Shown one piece after another: positions 5,681 to 7,036 of a stretch of 7,036 nt of DNA; positions within the stretch are counted from its first letter, which is position 1, and each line of letters starts with the position of its first letter. The DNA is from Alphaproteobacteria bacterium (GTDB lineage: Bacteria > Pseudomonadota > Alphaproteobacteria > DSM-16000 > Inquilinaceae), in NCBI GenBank assembly GCA_029263555.1, contig JAJUFW010000152.1, forward strand, positions 1 through 7,036, given 5' to 3'. The notes beneath the pieces were generated by a model. The model had not been told where the DNA came from. It saw only the letters and a list, made by a program, of their open reading frames with translations, and searched no databases. Made by a program: the position numbers and the translations under genes.

Positions 5681-7036
5681 ATGCTGAAGATCGGCCAGTC
5701 CCAGGTCAGGTTCGAGGACGACACGCTGGTCCGGGGCCGGGGAAGCTATACCGACGACCGGCGGGAGGCCGGCGAGGCGGCGATGGTGGTCGTCCGCTCG
5801 CCGGTGGCCGCGGGGGTGATCCGGGCGCTCGACATCGACGAGGCCGTCCGGATGCCGGGCGTGATCGCGGTGCTCACCGGGGCCGACATGGCCGCCGACG
5901 GGATCGGCCCGTTCCAGCCGAGGCTGTCCCATCCGGGGCCCGACGGCGGGGCGATGCGCGTGCCGCCCTTCCTTCCGCTTGCGACCGGGCGCGTCCGCTA
6001 TGTCGGCGACCCGGTCGCCATCGTGATCGCGGAAACGCGCGTCCAGGCCGAAAATGCGGCCGAGGCGGTTCTTCTGGAGGTCGACGAGTCGCCCGCGGTC
6101 GTCGATTGCCTGAAGGCGATCGAGCCTTCGGCACCCCGGGTCTGGGACGAACTGCCGGACAACAGATGCTTCAGGGTGGTCCGCGGGGACCGGGAAGCCG
6201 TGGAAGCGGCCATGGCCGCGGCCCAACGGGTCGTGCGCCAGCGCCTGAGGATCACGCGCGTCACGGCGGCTTCGATCGAACCCAGATCCGCGGTTGCCGC
6301 CTACGAGGCCGCGACCGGAGCCTACCGGCTCGAGGTCGGGACGCAGGCGCCGCACCGGGTGGCGGCCGATCTGGCCCCGGTCCTGGGCGTGCCGGCCGGG
6401 TCGATCCGCGTCGTGACCCGCGACTGCGGCGGGTCGTTCGGCATGAAGAATCTCTGCTACCCGGAATACGCGGCGGCCCTCTGGGCGTCGCGCAGGGTCG
6501 GGCGGCCGGTCCGCTGGACCGCGAGCAGGCTGGAGTCCTTCCAGGCCGACGCGCATGCCCGGGATCAGTGGGCGGACGCGGCGCTCGCGCTCGACGCGGA
6601 AGGCCGGTTCCTTGCCCTCGACGTGCGCGTGGTCGCGAATCTCGGCGCCTATCTCGGCCCCGCGACACCTCATCCGCCGGTGGCCAATCTCGGCGGCCTT
6701 GCCGGCGTCTACCGGACGCCCTGCATCCATGTCGAGGTCGAAGGGGTGTTCACGAATACCCAGATGACCGCCCCCTATCGCGGCGCCGGCCGGCCCGAGG
6801 CGACCTATGTCATCGAACGCATGATCGACATCGCCGCCCGGGAACTCGGCATCGACAAGGTCGAATTGCGGCGCCGGAACCTGATCGGACCTTCCGAGAT
6901 GCCGTTCAGGACCGGCCTGACCTATACCTACGATTCCGGCAATTTCCCCGGGGTCTTCGAACGGGCGCTGGAGGCGGCCGACCGGGCGGGCTTCGAGGCC
7001 CGGCGGGAGGAATCGCGGCGGCGCGGGCGTCTCCGC
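5681..7036 (+). CDS. Second molybdenum-hydroxylase large subunit (XDH/CoxL family), 3' end missing
   Basis: The frame stays open for 452 codons from the ATG at 5681 to the right edge, so about 55-60% of a usual 760-800 aa subunit is present. The hammerhead domain opens with IGQSQVRFEDDTLVRGRGSY (residues 4-23), then RYVGDPVAIVIAET (106-119) and VWDELPDN (154-161). The first Moco domain follows with IEPRSAVAAYE (199-209), DCGGSFGMKN (248-257) and VANLGAYLG (318-326). The active-site loop PYRGAGRPEATYVIER (365-380) is followed by ARELGIDKVELRRRNLI (386-402). PYRGAGR is typical of the form II CoxL-like group, not of form I CO dehydrogenase, whose loop has the catalytic cysteine. The catalytic glutamate and the Q-G-x-x-T segment lie beyond the window. 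The protein is clearly homologous to the minus-strand subunit but differs widely outside the motifs, so this is not a recent duplication. It should function with FAD and Fe-S subunits, either its own or shared, none of which is visible here. Confidence 0.92.
   Translation, partial: MLKIGQSQVRFEDDTLVRGRGSYTDDRREAGEAAMVVVRSPVAAGVIRALDIDEAVRMPGVIAVLTGADMAADGIGPFQPRLSHPGPDGGAMRVPPFLPLATGRVRYVGDPVAIVIAETRVQAENAAEAVLLEVDESPAVVDCLKAIEPSAPRVWDELPDNRCFRVVRGDREAVEAAMAAAQRVVRQRLRITRVTAASIEPRSAVAAYEAATGAYRLEVGTQAPHRVAADLAPVLGVPAGSIRVVTRDCGGSFGMKNLCYPEYAAALWASRRVGRPVRWTASRLESFQADAHARDQWADAALALDAEGRFLALDVRVVANLGAYLGPATPHPPVANLGGLAGVYRTPCIHVEVEGVFTNTQMTAPYRGAGRPEATYVIERMIDIAARELGIDKVELRRRNLIGPSEMPFRTGLTYTYDSGNFPGVFERALEAADRAGFEARREESRRRGRLR

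Noticed and set aside
4582..5724. Minus-strand open frame of 380 codons opposite ubiD
   Set aside because: The plus strand carries all UbiD catalytic and metal-binding residues; the antisense product is low-complexity and unrecognisable.
5462..6730. Minus-strand open frame of 422 codons opposite the second Mo subunit
   Set aside because: The plus-strand frame is open for 452 codons with canonical Moco-domain motifs, and this frame also spans the ubiD end and the gap.

Overview
The window is GC-rich, densely coded DNA that fits an aerobic, high-GC proteobacterium, most likely an alphaproteobacterium of the Rhodospirillales/Rhizobiales type. That assignment is inference from base composition, long antisense shadow ORFs and the gene families present; no rRNA or other phylogenetic marker is visible. 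I see no tRNA, rRNA, CRISPR array, insertion sequence or integrase. Five protein genes are arranged as two divergent groups around one 245-bp intergenic region.

Left group (minus strand, transcribed toward position 1): a complete molybdenum-hydroxylase large subunit of the xanthine dehydrogenase/CoxL family (3760 to 1337), a substrate-binding-protein-fold gene with no signal peptide (1313 to 378), and a CoxG-family SRPBCC gene that runs off the left edge (365 to 1). The gaps are 23 and 12 bp and each start has a Shine-Dalgarno sequence, so this is almost certainly one operon.

Centre (3761-4005): a divergent control region with an AT-rich patch (about 41% GC by hand count over 3851-3930), a candidate sigma70 promoter for the left operon, GTAT repeated three times at an 8-bp step, and separate hairpins in the two leaders.

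Right group (plus strand): a UbiD-family prenylated-FMN decarboxylase with its catalytic Arg-Glu-Glu and metal ligands intact (4006-5637). It is followed 43 bp later by a second, divergent CoxL-family subunit cut by the right edge (5681-7036).

The combination suggests catabolism of an aromatic or heteroaromatic carboxylate. A Mo hydroxylase would insert oxygen from water into the ring, the UbiD enzyme would remove a carboxylate (or work in reverse), CoxG would support the Mo enzyme, and the SBP-fold protein would bind a pathway compound or act as a cytosolic enzyme. The substrate cannot be read from the sequence. The FAD subunit (CoxM-like), the [2Fe-2S] subunit (CoxS-like) and the prFMN-making UbiX are not in the window and would have to be nearby or elsewhere in the genome. 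The least ordinary points are the two Mo subunits with different active-site loops flanking a UbiD gene, the signal-less SBP, and the structured divergent control region.
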